From Roseivirga sp. (lineage in GTDB: Bacteria > Bacteroidota > Bacteroidia > Cytophagales > Cyclobacteriaceae), in contig JAJCYM010000056.1 in assembly GCA_029262895.1 (NCBI GenBank), positions 1 to 64,000 on the forward strand: 64,000 bases of DNA, written 5' to 3'. The notes beneath the pieces were generated by a model that ran no database searches, was not told where the DNA came from, and saw only the letters and a program-made list of their open reading frames with translations. Shown piece by piece: positions 1 through 9,016 of this stretch. The position numbers were made by a program, and so were the translations under genes. Within the stretch, counting starts at the first letter, position 1. Every line of letters begins with the position of its first letter.

Positions 1-1
1 G

Positions 2-2569
2 AAAATGTCAAGCGAAGATGGGCTGCCTAAGGGCAATCTTGGTCGAATCGGACTATCCATTTCAAAGAGCAATCCCGATTATGTTTATGCTTTGATCGAA
101 TCAAAAGACAACGGCCTGTACCGTTCTACTGATGGAGGAAAAACCTGGTCTTTGAGAGGAGCTTCTTCAAAGGTTCGAAACATTGGTGATCGCCCATTCT
201 ACTATGGCGACATCTATGTTGACCCAAGCAATGAAAATAGACTTTATAGCCTTTATTCGAGAGTTTCAATGTCGGAAGATGGCGGAAGGACTTTTTCTGT
301 AATTCTCCCCTATTTTGGTCAATACGCTGTACACCCAGATCACCATGCATTTTGGATTCACCCTGATGATCCAAACTTCATGATTGATGGTAATGATGGT
401 GGACTGAACATTACCAGAGACAAAGGAAAGACATGGCGATTCACTGAAAAGCTTCCTGTAGGACAGTTCTATCATGTGAATGTTGATGATGAAACCCCTT
501 ACAATGTCTATGGAGGAATGCAAGACAATGGCTCCTGGAGAGGTCCTGGTTATTCGTGGGCACGGGCTGGAATCAGAAATCACGACTGGAGAGAATTAAG
601 CTTTGGTGATGGTTTTGACGTAGTGCCAATTCCTGGTGATTCCAGATACGGATACACCATGTCTCAGCAAGGAAATGTAACACGATATGATTGGAATACC
701 GGTAGGCAAAAAAATATAAGGCCTACCTCAATAGATACTGCCGTTCAACTTAGATTCAATTGGAATGCTGCCATAGCGCAGGACCCACACAATCAAAACT
801 CTGTTTACTTCGGTTCGCAATTCGTGCATTATAGTACCAATCGAGGAGATGACTGGACCACAATTTCTCCCGACCTAACCACGGATGATCCTGAAAAGCA
901 AAAGCAAATGACCAGTGGAGGGCTCACCTATGATGCTACAGGTGCTGAGAACCACACTACTATTTTGGCTATTGCCCCAAGCCCTGTTGATCGCAATGTC
1001 ATTTGGGTAGGTACTGATGATGGAAATGTTCAAGTAACGCAGGACAAAGGCCAGACTTGGACTAACGTAGCCGCAAACCTTCCAGGATTACCTGCCGGCA
1101 GTTGGATTCCACAAATCAAAGCTTCTGATTACAATTCAGGCGAAGCTTTTGTAGTGGCCAACAACTATAGACGAAATGACTGGGCACCATATGCCTATCA
1201 TACTTCTGACTATGGCCAAACCTGGACCAGAATTGTAGATAGCAACGATGTGTTTGGCTACACGCTTGCTATACTTCAAGACCCAATAGAGCCTAACCTA
1301 GTATTCCTTGGCACAGAGAATGGGTTATTCGTGAGCTTTGATAAAGCACAAACCTGGAATAAGTGGACGCATGGTTATCCATCAGCCTCCACTATGGATT
1401 TGGCGCTACAGACCAAAGAGCATGATCTGGCTATTGGTACCTTCGGAAGGGCCTTCTATATCCTGGACGATATCCGTCCTTTAAGAGAATTTGCAAAACG
1501 CGGATATGAAAATGCCAAAGCAGAGTCAATCATCCTATTTGATGTTCCGGATGCTTATCAAGCTTCTTACAGGCGAGCTGATGGAATGCGCTTTCCGGCA
1601 AATGGCGGTCCTTATGAAGGGGTGAATAGAGGAAGCAGTGGACGCATCTCTTTCTATATAGCTCCCGATCCAGAAAAGAAAAAAGAGGAAGAGGCAAAAC
1701 CTGCCAAACGAAAAAGAGGGAGAAAGGCCGATGCCGAAAAAGAAGAGGCTGAGAAACCTGCACCTAAAAAGGGTCCAAGTAAGCTGAGTATGGCCATCAT
1801 CAATGCCTCGGGAGATACCATTCGTACTCGCTCAATAACCGTGAAAAAAGGCGTTGTCAATAAGGCCTTTTGGGGTATGGACAGACGTAATCCGTATCCA
1901 TCTGCGTCAAGCGGTGGATTTGGTGGCGGCTTCGGTGGTGGAAACGCCAACCGCAACCGTGAACAGTCGGCCGGAAGTGCCTTACCAGGTGAGTATACCG
2001 TGGCCATGAAATATGGCGACACTGAGGTGAGTACTAAGATTATGGTACATTCAGATCCAAGGGAAAACTTGAATCTCTCTGATTTGAGAGCTGCTCAGGA
2101 TTTCGTTGATGTAATCTTAGAAAAGACTCAGACCTTTCAAAAACTCACTGCGCGAGTAAGAGATGCTAACCAAATCATCACAAAAGTGGAAGCCCAAATG
2201 AAGGGCGTTGACAAGGACAAGGTTAAAGATCTTAAAGACGTAGTCAAAGAAACCAAGGAAATGCTGGTTGAAGTGCAGGCTATTGCTACTGGACGCCCAT
2301 CGCCTCCGGGAACCCAGGGAATCTTTAGATCGTCAGACCCAACAGCCAACCAGTGGATGTTCCAAACTAGGTTCGCGGCAGCAGCCCGAAGAACTGCACC
2401 AGGACCTAATGAGCGAAAACTTCTGGAAAATGCTGAGAAAATGGTGAAGAAAGCCATGGATATGGCTGATGATTTCTTTAAAAACCAGTGGCCTAAGTTC
2501 AAAGATGCCTATGACAAAACAGATTTAGGATTCTTTAAGGACTTCAGCGATCCTATAAATAATAATTAG
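2..2569 (+). CDS. BNR/VPS10-like beta-propeller protein (5' partial)
   Basis: The frame is open to the left edge of the window, so the true start lies outside; the first visible Met is at base 5. Numbered from that Met, Asp-box/BNR motifs recur through about the first 450 residues: STDGGKTW (41-48), then SEDGGRTF, TRDKGKTW, TQDKGQTW, TSDYGQTW and SFDKAQTW. These are typical of the sortilin/VPS10 or sialidase-type propellers found in large exported Bacteroidota proteins. After the propeller come a Lys/Glu-rich linker (about 558-592), a Gly-rich patch (about 638-650) and a helical C-terminal region. No T9SS-type C-terminal sorting domain is evident. Catalytic residues of true glycosidases cannot be assigned, so an enzymatic activity is not claimed. 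A strong terminator follows at 2586. Confidence 0.85.
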   Translation, partial: KMSSEDGLPKGNLGRIGLSISKSNPDYVYALIESKDNGLYRSTDGGKTWSLRGASSKVRNIGDRPFYYGDIYVDPSNENRLYSLYSRVSMSEDGGRTFSVILPYFGQYAVHPDHHAFWIHPDDPNFMIDGNDGGLNITRDKGKTWRFTEKLPVGQFYHVNVDDETPYNVYGGMQDNGSWRGPGYSWARAGIRNHDWRELSFGDGFDVVPIPGDSRYGYTMSQQGNVTRYDWNTGRQKNIRPTSIDTAVQLRFNWNAAIAQDPHNQNSVYFGSQFVHYSTNRGDDWTTISPDLTTDDPEKQKQMTSGGLTYDATGAENHTTILAIAPSPVDRNVIWVGTDDGNVQVTQDKGQTWTNVAANLPGLPAGSWIPQIKASDYNSGEAFVVANNYRRNDWAPYAYHTSDYGQTWTRIVDSNDVFGYTLAILQDPIEPNLVFLGTENGLFVSFDKAQTWNKWTHGYPSASTMDLALQTKEHDLAIGTFGRAFYILDDIRPLREFAKRGYENAKAESIILFDVPDAYQASYRRADGMRFPANGGPYEGVNRGSSGRISFYIAPDPEKKKEEEAKPAKRKRGRKADAEKEEAEKPAPKKGPSKLSMAIINASGDTIRTRSITVKKGVVNKAFWGMDRRNPYPSASSGGFGGGFGGGNANRNREQSAGSALPGEYTVAMKYGDTEVSTKIMVHSDPRENLNLSDLRAAQDFVDVILEKTQTFQKLTARVRDANQIITKVEAQMKGVDKDKVKDLKDVVKETKEMLVEVQAIATGRPSPPGTQGIFRSSDPTANQWMFQTRFAAAARRTAPGPNERKLLENAEKMVKKAMDMADDFFKNQWPKFKDAYDKTDLGFFKDFSDPINNN

Positions 2570-2974
2570 ATTAATATTCTTTAAAGAAGGTGCCCTTGAA
2601 GGGCACCTTCCTTTTATTTAACAATCTCACTCTTATCGCGTGAGCCCAACGTAGACGATTTCTTACAGCTTGTGCTTCGCAAAGAAAATCAGAAATGGCG
2701 CCTCCAAAACTCTCTCTCTTGAACTAAATTATATTGAGCAGACTTCTTATTCCTGTTGTCTCATAATTCAATGGATACAACTTTGAACCGATTATGATAT
2801 TGGCGAAATCAATCTTGGCTAGACAAATTCAAAATCACACTAATTTGAATAATGGATATCACATAAACATGTGATACCACAGTTCTAGATTATTATTAGT
2901 AAGTGTTTATGTCGATTAGATTGTATTAATCGCAAACAAAGCCTATTCACCCTCACATTTTCAAATATTCAAGC
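2570..2974. other. intergenic gap, no gene seen
   Basis: About 400 bp between the propeller gene and the serine hydrolase gene. It holds the terminator at 2586-2618; the rest is AT-rich with no convincing ORF, RNA or repeat. It presumably carries the promoter of the downstream gene, but no clear -33/-7 pair was recognised. Confidence 0.5.
2586..2618 (+). terminator. Rho-independent terminator
   Basis: Perfect 10-bp stem GAAGGTGCCC/GGGCACCTTC (2586-2595 and 2601-2610) with a 5-nt loop, followed by CTTTTATTT. It lies 16 bp after the stop codon of the propeller gene. Confidence 0.85.
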
Positions 2975-4525
2975 ATGCTACATGGACAAAAGAAGTTCTA
3001 CATTCTATGTTTGTTATTAACCATTTTCGCAATCATTTCCGGGTGTAAAAAAGATGAAGAATCAGAACCTGGGATTAGAGCACCGAAGGTATCTTCTGTG
3101 ACGATTTCTGATATCAGAAATCAAGGAGATCCCACAGATTTACAAATAGCCTTCACCAAGGTCATTGATGAAGCCAATATCTCAACCTATAGAGTCATTA
3201 TTGTCCCATCCGGAACTACATTAAATCTAGAAGAGGCCGAACAATTAACTTCAGGTTTATATGTGACAGTACAGCCCAACAATGCCAACCAGTCGGTCAC
3301 ACTCCCACTTGGAGCGCGGGATCATTCCGGTGAGTCCATTACTGAAGAAAACACATATCAGGCCTACGTACTTTCTATGGCCGATGGAAAAAACGCTCAA
3401 CTTAATGCTCTCTCAGATATTTCCGAACCCACTGATTTGCTAAGTAATCAGGCTCGAATGGAGCGTGTGATCGAAAGTGAATTTCAAAAGGCAAGACTCA
3501 ATTCCCTTGCTCTAGCCATTGTTGTTAATGGCGAAGAAGTTTGGTCAAATGGTTATGGAATCAACAAGATAGAGAACCAAATTTCGAGTACTGAAAACAG
3601 TCTGTATGTTGCCTCATCGATTTCAAAATTAGTTGTTGGAGTTGCTCTTATGCAACAATACGAAAAGGGTAACATCGACTTTGAAGAAGATATCAGCACC
3701 TACCTTGGTTACACATTACGGAATCCTAACTTTCCCAATGTCCCAATTACCGTAAAATCAGTCTACTCACATCAATCCTCACTAGCCAACCCCACTGGCC
3801 AAGAATCGATTCCATTAAATACCATTCATACAGATTCAGTCTTTTCAATGGAGGATTGGATGAAATCACACTTGGTACCGGGTGAATCATCTTATAACCC
3901 ACGCTTATGGAAGAACATTGCTCCAAATACTCAACACTCAAATTCTAACCTTGGAGTAACACTCCTTGCACACTTAGTTGAGAAAACATCTGGAATGGGG
4001 TTTCGAACATATGCTAGAACCAATATTTTCTCACCGCTTAATATGTCAGGTATTCATTATAGAATGAGCATTGAAGGTTCAAATGATGAGTCCCTGCTGA
4101 CCGATATATTTAATTCTTCAGGAGGGTTACTACCAAATTATTTTGAAGGAGCTCTTTATCCTGCCGGCTGGATAAGGGTGTCCGTGAGTAAATTGAGCAA
4201 TTTCCTTATTGCTATTACCAATGGCGGGGAGTTTGAAGGGAACAGAATACTCCAACAAAGCAGTATTAATAAGATGCTGAATGTAGAATTCCCTCAGGCC
4301 AATCTTGCGTTTAACTCTGGGGTTGGTGTGCTTTGGAGAGCATATGCCAACAATTGGATAGGGCATACAGCTGGTGGCATTGTTACCGGAAGTGCCATGA
4401 TCAACCCGGAAACCAAAGATGGTTTCGTTATCATGACAAATAAGAGAGGAGCTTTGACCGTTTCTCCTGACCCAAATTTAGGGAAAATATATCAAGCTGT
4501 TGAGGAGTTTATCAGGAACTATTGA
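2975..4525 (+). CDS. lipoprotein serine hydrolase (beta-lactamase/PBP4*-like)
   Basis: Class C beta-lactamase/esterase-type serine hydrolase of 516 aa. A hydrophobic signal ends in the lipobox I-S-G-C (21-24), so the protein should be lipidated at Cys24 and act outside the cytoplasm. Residues about 35-155 form an Ig-like or otherwise unassigned N-terminal extension. The hydrolase domain follows: nucleophile motif S215-I-S-K218 (SxxK), then HSN at 321-323 where YxN is usual, then H464-T-A-G467 in place of KTG/HxG. The Tyr to His change at motif 2 is unusual and makes substrate prediction unsafe; D-amino-peptidase or esterase activity is possible. The gene stands alone and ends before a bidirectional terminator at 4619. 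Confidence 0.85.
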   Translation: MLHGQKKFYILCLLLTIFAIISGCKKDEESEPGIRAPKVSSVTISDIRNQGDPTDLQIAFTKVIDEANISTYRVIIVPSGTTLNLEEAEQLTSGLYVTVQPNNANQSVTLPLGARDHSGESITEENTYQAYVLSMADGKNAQLNALSDISEPTDLLSNQARMERVIESEFQKARLNSLALAIVVNGEEVWSNGYGINKIENQISSTENSLYVASSISKLVVGVALMQQYEKGNIDFEEDISTYLGYTLRNPNFPNVPITVKSVYSHQSSLANPTGQESIPLNTIHTDSVFSMEDWMKSHLVPGESSYNPRLWKNIAPNTQHSNSNLGVTLLAHLVEKTSGMGFRTYARTNIFSPLNMSGIHYRMSIEGSNDESLLTDIFNSSGGLLPNYFEGALYPAGWIRVSVSKLSNFLIAITNGGEFEGNRILQQSSINKMLNVEFPQANLAFNSGVGVLWRAYANNWIGHTAGGIVTGSAMINPETKDGFVIMTNKRGALTVSPDPNLGKIYQAVEEFIRNY

Positions 4526-4618
4526 TTGCCAGTTCTTACCGCTAAAATGAAATCTGGCTTGAGCACCAATTGCTCTGAATGAGGAGTTGAGCCCAAGGAC
4601 AACGAACCAAAATTCTAT

Positions 4619-4654
4619 AAAGAAAGGGTCACTACGGAAAGCGACCCTTTCTTT
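4619..4654. terminator. bidirectional terminator between convergent genes
   Basis: Perfect 12-bp stem AAAGAAAGGGTC/GACCCTTTCTTT (4619-4630 and 4643-4654) with A-rich and T-rich flanks, lying between the plus-strand serine hydrolase and the minus-strand acidic protein. Confidence 0.75.
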
Positions 4655-4688
4655 AAATTCTTTTAATCGAATAAAGACTGATGGAATC

Positions 4689-5003
4689 TTATCCCTCTTC
4701 TTCGGCAGGTTCTTCAGATGGGGTTGGAGGGTTTTTCAATCCTTCCGCAATGGCCGCCTTCTCTTCTTCCTCAGTCATTTTCACAACAGGAGGTGCCGCT
4801 TCTATCTCGGCCTTTATACCATCATACATATCTTCACTAACGTGATCCGGTGCTTGTGCTTCAGCTACTTGTTCTTCAACACTCGGTGCTGCAGGTTCCT
4901 CTACCTTATCCAAATCCGCAAGAAATGCATCTTTCAATTCCTGCGTAGGAAGGGTTCCCAGAATAAAATCTTTGTTATCTTCTAAACTTTGCTTGACGGC
5001 CAT
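4689..5003 (-). CDS. small acidic protein of unknown function
   Basis: Protein of 104 aa, not recognised. It has no signal peptide or membrane segment. The first 35 residues look helical (starting MAVKQSLEDNKDFILG), and the rest is rich in Glu, Pro and Ala and ends in EEPAEEEG, suggesting a disordered acidic tail. The opposite strand also has an overlapping long frame (4587-4985), but its translation is Phe/Arg/Cys-rich and looks like the antisense of this gene. It lies 103 bp downstream of the response regulator stop on the same strand and could be co-transcribed with it. Confidence 0.6.
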   Translation of the reverse strand: MAVKQSLEDNKDFILGTLPTQELKDAFLADLDKVEEPAAPSVEEQVAEAQAPDHVSEDMYDGIKAEIEAAPPVVKMTEEEEKAAIAEGLKNPPTPSEEPAEEEG

Positions 5004-5106
5004 GGCTTTAATATTAGGTTTTAAATTTTATTGACTTAAAGACTAAAAATACTCATTTCAATAAAAAATCTGAATATAATCACGCTTTTAATTCGAAAAT
5101 TTTTAA

Positions 5107-5790
5107 TTATGCCTCAAGTATGAAGCCCTTGCCATGCACATTGGTTATCTTGACTGAAGGGTCCTCCTCCAAATACTTACGCAATTTGTGAATAAAGACA
5201 TCCATGCTCTTGCGATTGAAGAAATCACTTTCACCCCAAACCGTTTTTAAAGCCTTATTACGGTCCAATACCTGATTTTTCTTCTCACAAAGTAGGTGCA
5301 ATACTTTGGCTTCCTTCGTAGTTAACCTTTGCACTTGCTCATTGATGATAAGTGCCTGATTGGCATAATCAAATAAATAATTTCCGATGCGATGAGTAGT
5401 GGTATTCCCTCCATTTTCTCCATCTGCAACAGTTCTTTTAATGATTGCTTTCACTCGGGCAATGAAAAGTTCTTCATCAATGGGCTTTACCACATAATCA
5501 TCACAGCCCAATCTGAAGCCTTTAAGTTTATCTATTTTTAGTGCTTTGGCAGTAAGAAAAATAAAGGGAACATCCGGGTCCAAATCTTGAATCTCCTTGG
5601 CCAATGTATAACCATCCTTGAGTGGCATCATAACGTCCAGGATGCAAAGATCAAACGCGCTTTGTTGAAAGGCTTTCAGACCAGCCTCACCATCTTGAGC
5701 CCATGTAACATTGAAATCATTAATACTCAGATACTCCTTTAGGATATACCCAAAGCTTTCATCGTCTTCGACCAGTAGAATTCTCCCCAT
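5107..5790 (-). CDS. OmpR-family response regulator
   Basis: Protein of 227 aa with an N-terminal receiver domain (about 3-118) and a C-terminal winged-helix Trans_reg_C domain (about 130-227). The phosphoacceptor is Asp52 (ILDVMMP), with the acidic pocket E8-D9-D10. The gene follows its histidine kinase gene by 6 bp, so they form one operon transcribed from about 7.13 kb. The kinase promoter region contains TTTAAC direct repeats spaced 11 bp (7174, 7185), the geometry expected for an OmpR-type dimer, so autoregulation is likely. The same site occurs before the permease gene at 9017, a probable target. Confidence 0.95.
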   Translation of the reverse strand: MGRILLVEDDESFGYILKEYLSINDFNVTWAQDGEAGLKAFQQSAFDLCILDVMMPLKDGYTLAKEIQDLDPDVPFIFLTAKALKIDKLKGFRLGCDDYVVKPIDEELFIARVKAIIKRTVADGENGGNTTTHRIGNYLFDYANQALIINEQVQRLTTKEAKVLHLLCEKKNQVLDRNKALKTVWGESDFFNRKSMDVFIHKLRKYLEEDPSVKITNVHGKGFILEA

Positions 5791-5796
5791 AAGATA

Positions 5797-7131
5797 TTAG
5801 CTGAGCGGAAAGTACAGGCGGAACTCGCTGCCTTGATTGACCTGACTGCTTATAGCAATCTTTCCCTTGTGGGCCTCTATTATCTTTTTAACATAGCTGA
5901 GTCCGAGGCCAAAACCCTTTACGTTGTGTACATCACCAGTTTCGGCTCTGTAGAATTTATCGAAGATAAATTTCTGTATTTCTTCCCCTATTCCTATGCC
6001 ATTGTCTTTGACCGAAATCTCAATGCCTTCATCTCCGTCATCCGTAGTAATCAATATCTCAGGCACGTCAACGGTATACTTTAGTGCATTGTCCACCAGA
6101 TTGTAAATGATGTTCGTCAGATGTGTTTCATCTGCCATTACGGTAGACTTACCTGCATGGAGTCGTAGATTAATTTGCCCCTTACGCTTATTCACCACAA
6201 GGTTCATGCTTTCTACTACACTTTGTATCACCGTGTGAACATCCAATTCCCTTTTTTCCAGGGAAAAGTTTCCAGAATCAATCATTGCGATCTGCAATAC
6301 TTTATCCACCTGCCCTTCCAGTCTCTTGCTTTCGTGACCGATAAGCTTTAAGTAGTTGACCTTTCGCTTTTCATCAATGTGATCATCATTGTTTCTCAGC
6401 ATGTTCGCGGCCAGGGAAATTGAAGCGATTGGGGTCTTGAATTCATGGGTGAGGTTGTTGATAAAGTCATTCTTAATCAATGATAGTTTCTTCTGCCTCT
6501 GAATCACTACGAGGGTGTAGGTAAAACAGCAAAGCAATAATATGATAAAGGCCACAGAGATGAACAGGGCACCACTGGATTGGGCAAAAACGTAGGCATC
6601 CTGACTTGGGAAGAAAACGGCCAAATGATAAGACTGATCCTCACCATAACCCTGAGAGCAGGTTAAAGAAGCCCAGCCTTGTCCTCGCTCTTGGGGGTTC
6701 TCACAATCGGGCAACTCAAAGTCTAAACTGGAGCCTGCATCACCAAGGGCAAATACGAATTTGGGAGTTGAGCTAAATGGTGTGTCTTTGTGACGATATA
6801 CCCCATATTCATAAGGAATATCCAAGCCGTTTTGCTCGAAGACATCATCTATCAGCTTTCTTAATTTTTGATCAATCTCTGGATCATTCAATTGATTACT
6901 CCTGGCAACTCGTTTAGCTGCAGCATGCAAAAGCTCAGGGTATTCCTGAAATTTGGAGAAGTTGGAAGCAATCAAACTGGAGGAGAGGTCAACCTTTTGT
7001 TTGAAAATCTGACGATTGGTCTTAATAGATGAATTCAGATTTTTAATCTGTAAAGCTGACAGCCCGATCAGCGCAATGGCTGCCAGGCTTATAACAATAC
7101 CGATAGTCTTTTTGGAAAGATTCATAATCAA
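5797..7131 (-). CDS. two-component sensor histidine kinase
   Basis: Membrane histidine kinase of 444 aa. It has a first membrane segment at about 9-29, an extracytoplasmic sensor region at about 35-185 with paired Cys residues (in LPDCENP and LTCSQG), and a second membrane segment at about 188-212. The HisKA domain follows with phosphoacceptor His229 (LTHEFKTP), then an HATPase_c domain with N-box (YNLVDNALKY), DNGIG and GLGLSY motifs. No HAMP domain is obvious. The signal is unknown; the neighbouring thioredoxin and permease genes suggest envelope stress or a peptide/antibiotic cue, which is inference. It is translated just before the response regulator gene. Confidence 0.95.
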   Translation of the reverse strand: MIMNLSKKTIGIVISLAAIALIGLSALQIKNLNSSIKTNRQIFKQKVDLSSSLIASNFSKFQEYPELLHAAAKRVARSNQLNDPEIDQKLRKLIDDVFEQNGLDIPYEYGVYRHKDTPFSSTPKFVFALGDAGSSLDFELPDCENPQERGQGWASLTCSQGYGEDQSYHLAVFFPSQDAYVFAQSSGALFISVAFIILLLCCFTYTLVVIQRQKKLSLIKNDFINNLTHEFKTPIASISLAANMLRNNDDHIDEKRKVNYLKLIGHESKRLEGQVDKVLQIAMIDSGNFSLEKRELDVHTVIQSVVESMNLVVNKRKGQINLRLHAGKSTVMADETHLTNIIYNLVDNALKYTVDVPEILITTDDGDEGIEISVKDNGIGIGEEIQKFIFDKFYRAETGDVHNVKGFGLGLSYVKKIIEAHKGKIAISSQVNQGSEFRLYFPLS

Positions 7132-7161
7132 TCTGTATTCGAAAATACGTGATTATAGGGG

Positions 7162-7199
7162 TTTGAGTTAAAATTTAACTTTTATTTAACCAATTTAAA
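7162..7199. promoter_or_regulatory. putative OmpR-type operator (site 1)
   Basis: TTTAAC at 7174 and 7185 (11-bp period), preceded by TTTGAG at 7162 and followed by TTTAAA at 7194; GTTAAA-A-TTTAAC (7167-7179) is also a perfect inverted repeat. It lies between the divergent kinase and TolB-like genes. The core is nearly identical to site 2 at 8902-8937. Confidence 0.6.
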
Positions 7200-7258
7200 T
7201 CAAGCATAACCCATTGTCATATCACTTCTGTTTAGCTTTTGCTCAAATCTAATAGAAC

Positions 7259-8137
7259 ATGACATCAACGATAAAAATGTGCCTGACAATGCTGTCAAGC
7301 CTTCTGTTTTTAGGCGGCAATCCAATATTTGCACAAAAATACGATGACCGGTTTGCAAGTGTCTCACCCGATGGTAAGTCTCTCCTATTCGAATCAAACC
7401 GTGTTCGTCCTTCTCACATTTTTATGGTTAATATTGACGGAAGCGGGCTAAGGCAAATCACTCAAGATGGGGGCAACTCAGGCCCAAGTTGGTCTCCCGA
7501 TGCAAAATCCGTCATATATTCTAAAATAAGAGACCGACAGTTTTTCGATGTATATGTGCAGGATTTAGAGGGTCAAAACATACGACAGATGACCAGTGAT
7601 TCTTCATTGAATTTTGCTTCCGGACAAAGAGGGGAATGGGTGTACTACACCTCAAATCGCAATCATGAAGATCAATTGAGACGAATCAATCTGGCTTCTG
7701 GCCAGGACGAGCTTTTTATGACCGATGCTGAGCACCACAATGAAATTTCTTTTTCACCAGATGGAATGCAGGTAGCTATGATCACAAAGAACGAAGGTAA
7801 CAACTGGGACCTTGCTTTAATGAACATGGCAGAAAGGAAGATCATTAAAGAATTTCCTCATCCGGCCAGAGAAGATAGTCCGCAGTGGAGCCCCAAAGGG
7901 GATAAGATCATCTTCAGTTCAAACAGGGATGGCGTTTGGGATATATTCTGTATGAGCATTGATGGTTCTGAAGTGACCAACCTGACCAAGGGGCAAGGAA
8001 ACAGTAGATTTGGCTCGTGGTTTCCTAATGGAGATAAAATCATCTTCTCTTCGGACAGAGGTGGAAATGGTTATCGGTCCTTTACCATGAAAACTAATGG
8101 GGCCAATCAGAAAGAGTTGAAATTGGATTTGAACTAA
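7259..8137 (+). CDS. TolB-like PD40 beta-propeller protein, secreted
   Basis: Protein of 292 aa with an N-terminal Sec signal (about 1-25, ending at PIFAQ) and consecutive WD40-like PD40 repeats. The repeats show the motifs SPDGKSLLFESNR, WSPDAKSVIYS, FSPDGMQVAM, WSPKGDKIIFSSNRDG and FPNGDKIIFSSDRGG. These resemble the C-terminal propeller of TolB, but the TolB N-terminal domain is absent, so it is not called tolB. It is probably a periplasmic protein-interaction module. It is divergent from the two-component operon and shares the putative operator at 7162-7199. The thioredoxin gene follows on the same strand after 104 bp. Confidence 0.85.
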   Translation: MTSTIKMCLTMLSSLLFLGGNPIFAQKYDDRFASVSPDGKSLLFESNRVRPSHIFMVNIDGSGLRQITQDGGNSGPSWSPDAKSVIYSKIRDRQFFDVYVQDLEGQNIRQMTSDSSLNFASGQRGEWVYYTSNRNHEDQLRRINLASGQDELFMTDAEHHNEISFSPDGMQVAMITKNEGNNWDLALMNMAERKIIKEFPHPAREDSPQWSPKGDKIIFSSNRDGVWDIFCMSIDGSEVTNLTKGQGNSRFGSWFPNGDKIIFSSDRGGNGYRSFTMKTNGANQKELKLDLN

Positions 8138-8241
8138 TGTCTGATGGGTATTTTCATCCCGGCAAATCAGGTTCCACTCTATTAGTTCATACCTAAATCG
8201 AGTATAAAAGCGTATAAGAAGAATCATTAGAAATAAGTCAA

Positions 8242-8877
8242 ATGAAAAAATTGCTCAGCTGCCTCCTACTTCTAGTCATCTGTTTTATGCAGGTAGTTGC
8301 ACAAAGTCAGGAAGAAGGCCATAACCATACCAAACCTTCCTCTGAATCCAGTAAGGAAGAATGGAGAAAGTTGTTGAATCAACCAGCGCCCGAATTCCAA
8401 CTGGATGAATGGGTGAATTCAGAATCACTTTCCATTAAAGACCTTAAAGGGAAAGTAGTACTAGTGCGCTGGTGGCTTGAGACTTGTCCCTATTGCAAAG
8501 CCACTGCTCCCTCCCTGAATGAATTTCATGAAGAATATGCTGATGACGGATTAGTCATCATTGGGATGTATCACCCCAAGCCCTTAGGTAGGACTGTTTC
8601 GAAAGAAGAAGTACGAGAATTTGGTGATGCCAAAGAGTTTAAATTTCCGCTCGCCATTGACCAGGATTGGGCAGTGCTTAACTCTTATTGGCCTAAACAC
8701 ATTGATATGTCTTATACTTCGGTGAGTTTTTTGTTGGACAAAGAAGGTGTCATCAGATACATCCACCCAGGAGGATCTTACAGTGTTCTGGGCCAACCTT
8801 ACAATGATCCCAAATGGACAAAAGACTATCATGAAATTAAGGCTAACATCAAGGCTTTGCTAAAGGAAGAGAAGTAA
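8242..8877 (+). CDS. TlpA/redoxin-family thioredoxin-like protein
   Basis: Protein of 211 aa. A signal peptide (about 1-21, ending VVAQ) is followed by a His/Glu/Ser-rich linker and a thioredoxin-like AhpC-TSA/Redoxin domain (about 48-205). The active-site motif is C82-P-Y-C85 in the context WWLETCPYCKA, and a conserved Pro follows further on. It is probably a periplasmic thiol-disulphide oxidoreductase or thiol peroxidase relative. CPYC is the glutaredoxin-type dipeptide and less common than CGPC or CPPC in TlpA-like proteins. A following intergenic region carries the putative OmpR-type site 2. Confidence 0.9.
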   Translation: MKKLLSCLLLLVICFMQVVAQSQEEGHNHTKPSSESSKEEWRKLLNQPAPEFQLDEWVNSESLSIKDLKGKVVLVRWWLETCPYCKATAPSLNEFHEEYADDGLVIIGMYHPKPLGRTVSKEEVREFGDAKEFKFPLAIDQDWAVLNSYWPKHIDMSYTSVSFLLDKEGVIRYIHPGGSYSVLGQPYNDPKWTKDYHEIKANIKALLKEEK

Positions 8878-8901
8878 TTCAAACCATCAATTCATCCATA
8901 T

Positions 8902-8937
8902 TTTAAGAGAATTTAACTTCTTTTTAACCAATTTAAT
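8902..8937. promoter_or_regulatory. putative OmpR-type operator (site 2)
   Basis: TTTAAG at 8902, TTTAAC at 8912 and TTTAAC at 8923 (last two spaced 11 bp), followed by CCAATTTAA. The core matches site 1 at 7174-7198 at nearly every base. It lies upstream of the permease gene at 9017 and links it to the two-component system at 5107-7131. Confidence 0.6.
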
Positions 8938-9016
8938 TTTTTCATAAACAACCTTAACTCCGCATTAATCCACCCCCTTCGAATTCAAGCGTAAGTTCAT
9001 TTACACAACGGATGCT

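Noticed and set aside
1654-2502. Minus-strand frames inside the BNR protein gene
   Set aside because: They arise from the Lys/Glu- and Gly-rich codons of the true gene read backwards.
4587-4985. Plus-strand 132-codon frame
   Set aside because: It is the antisense of the acidic protein gene at 4689-5003; the translation is Phe/Arg/Cys-rich and has no plausible fold.
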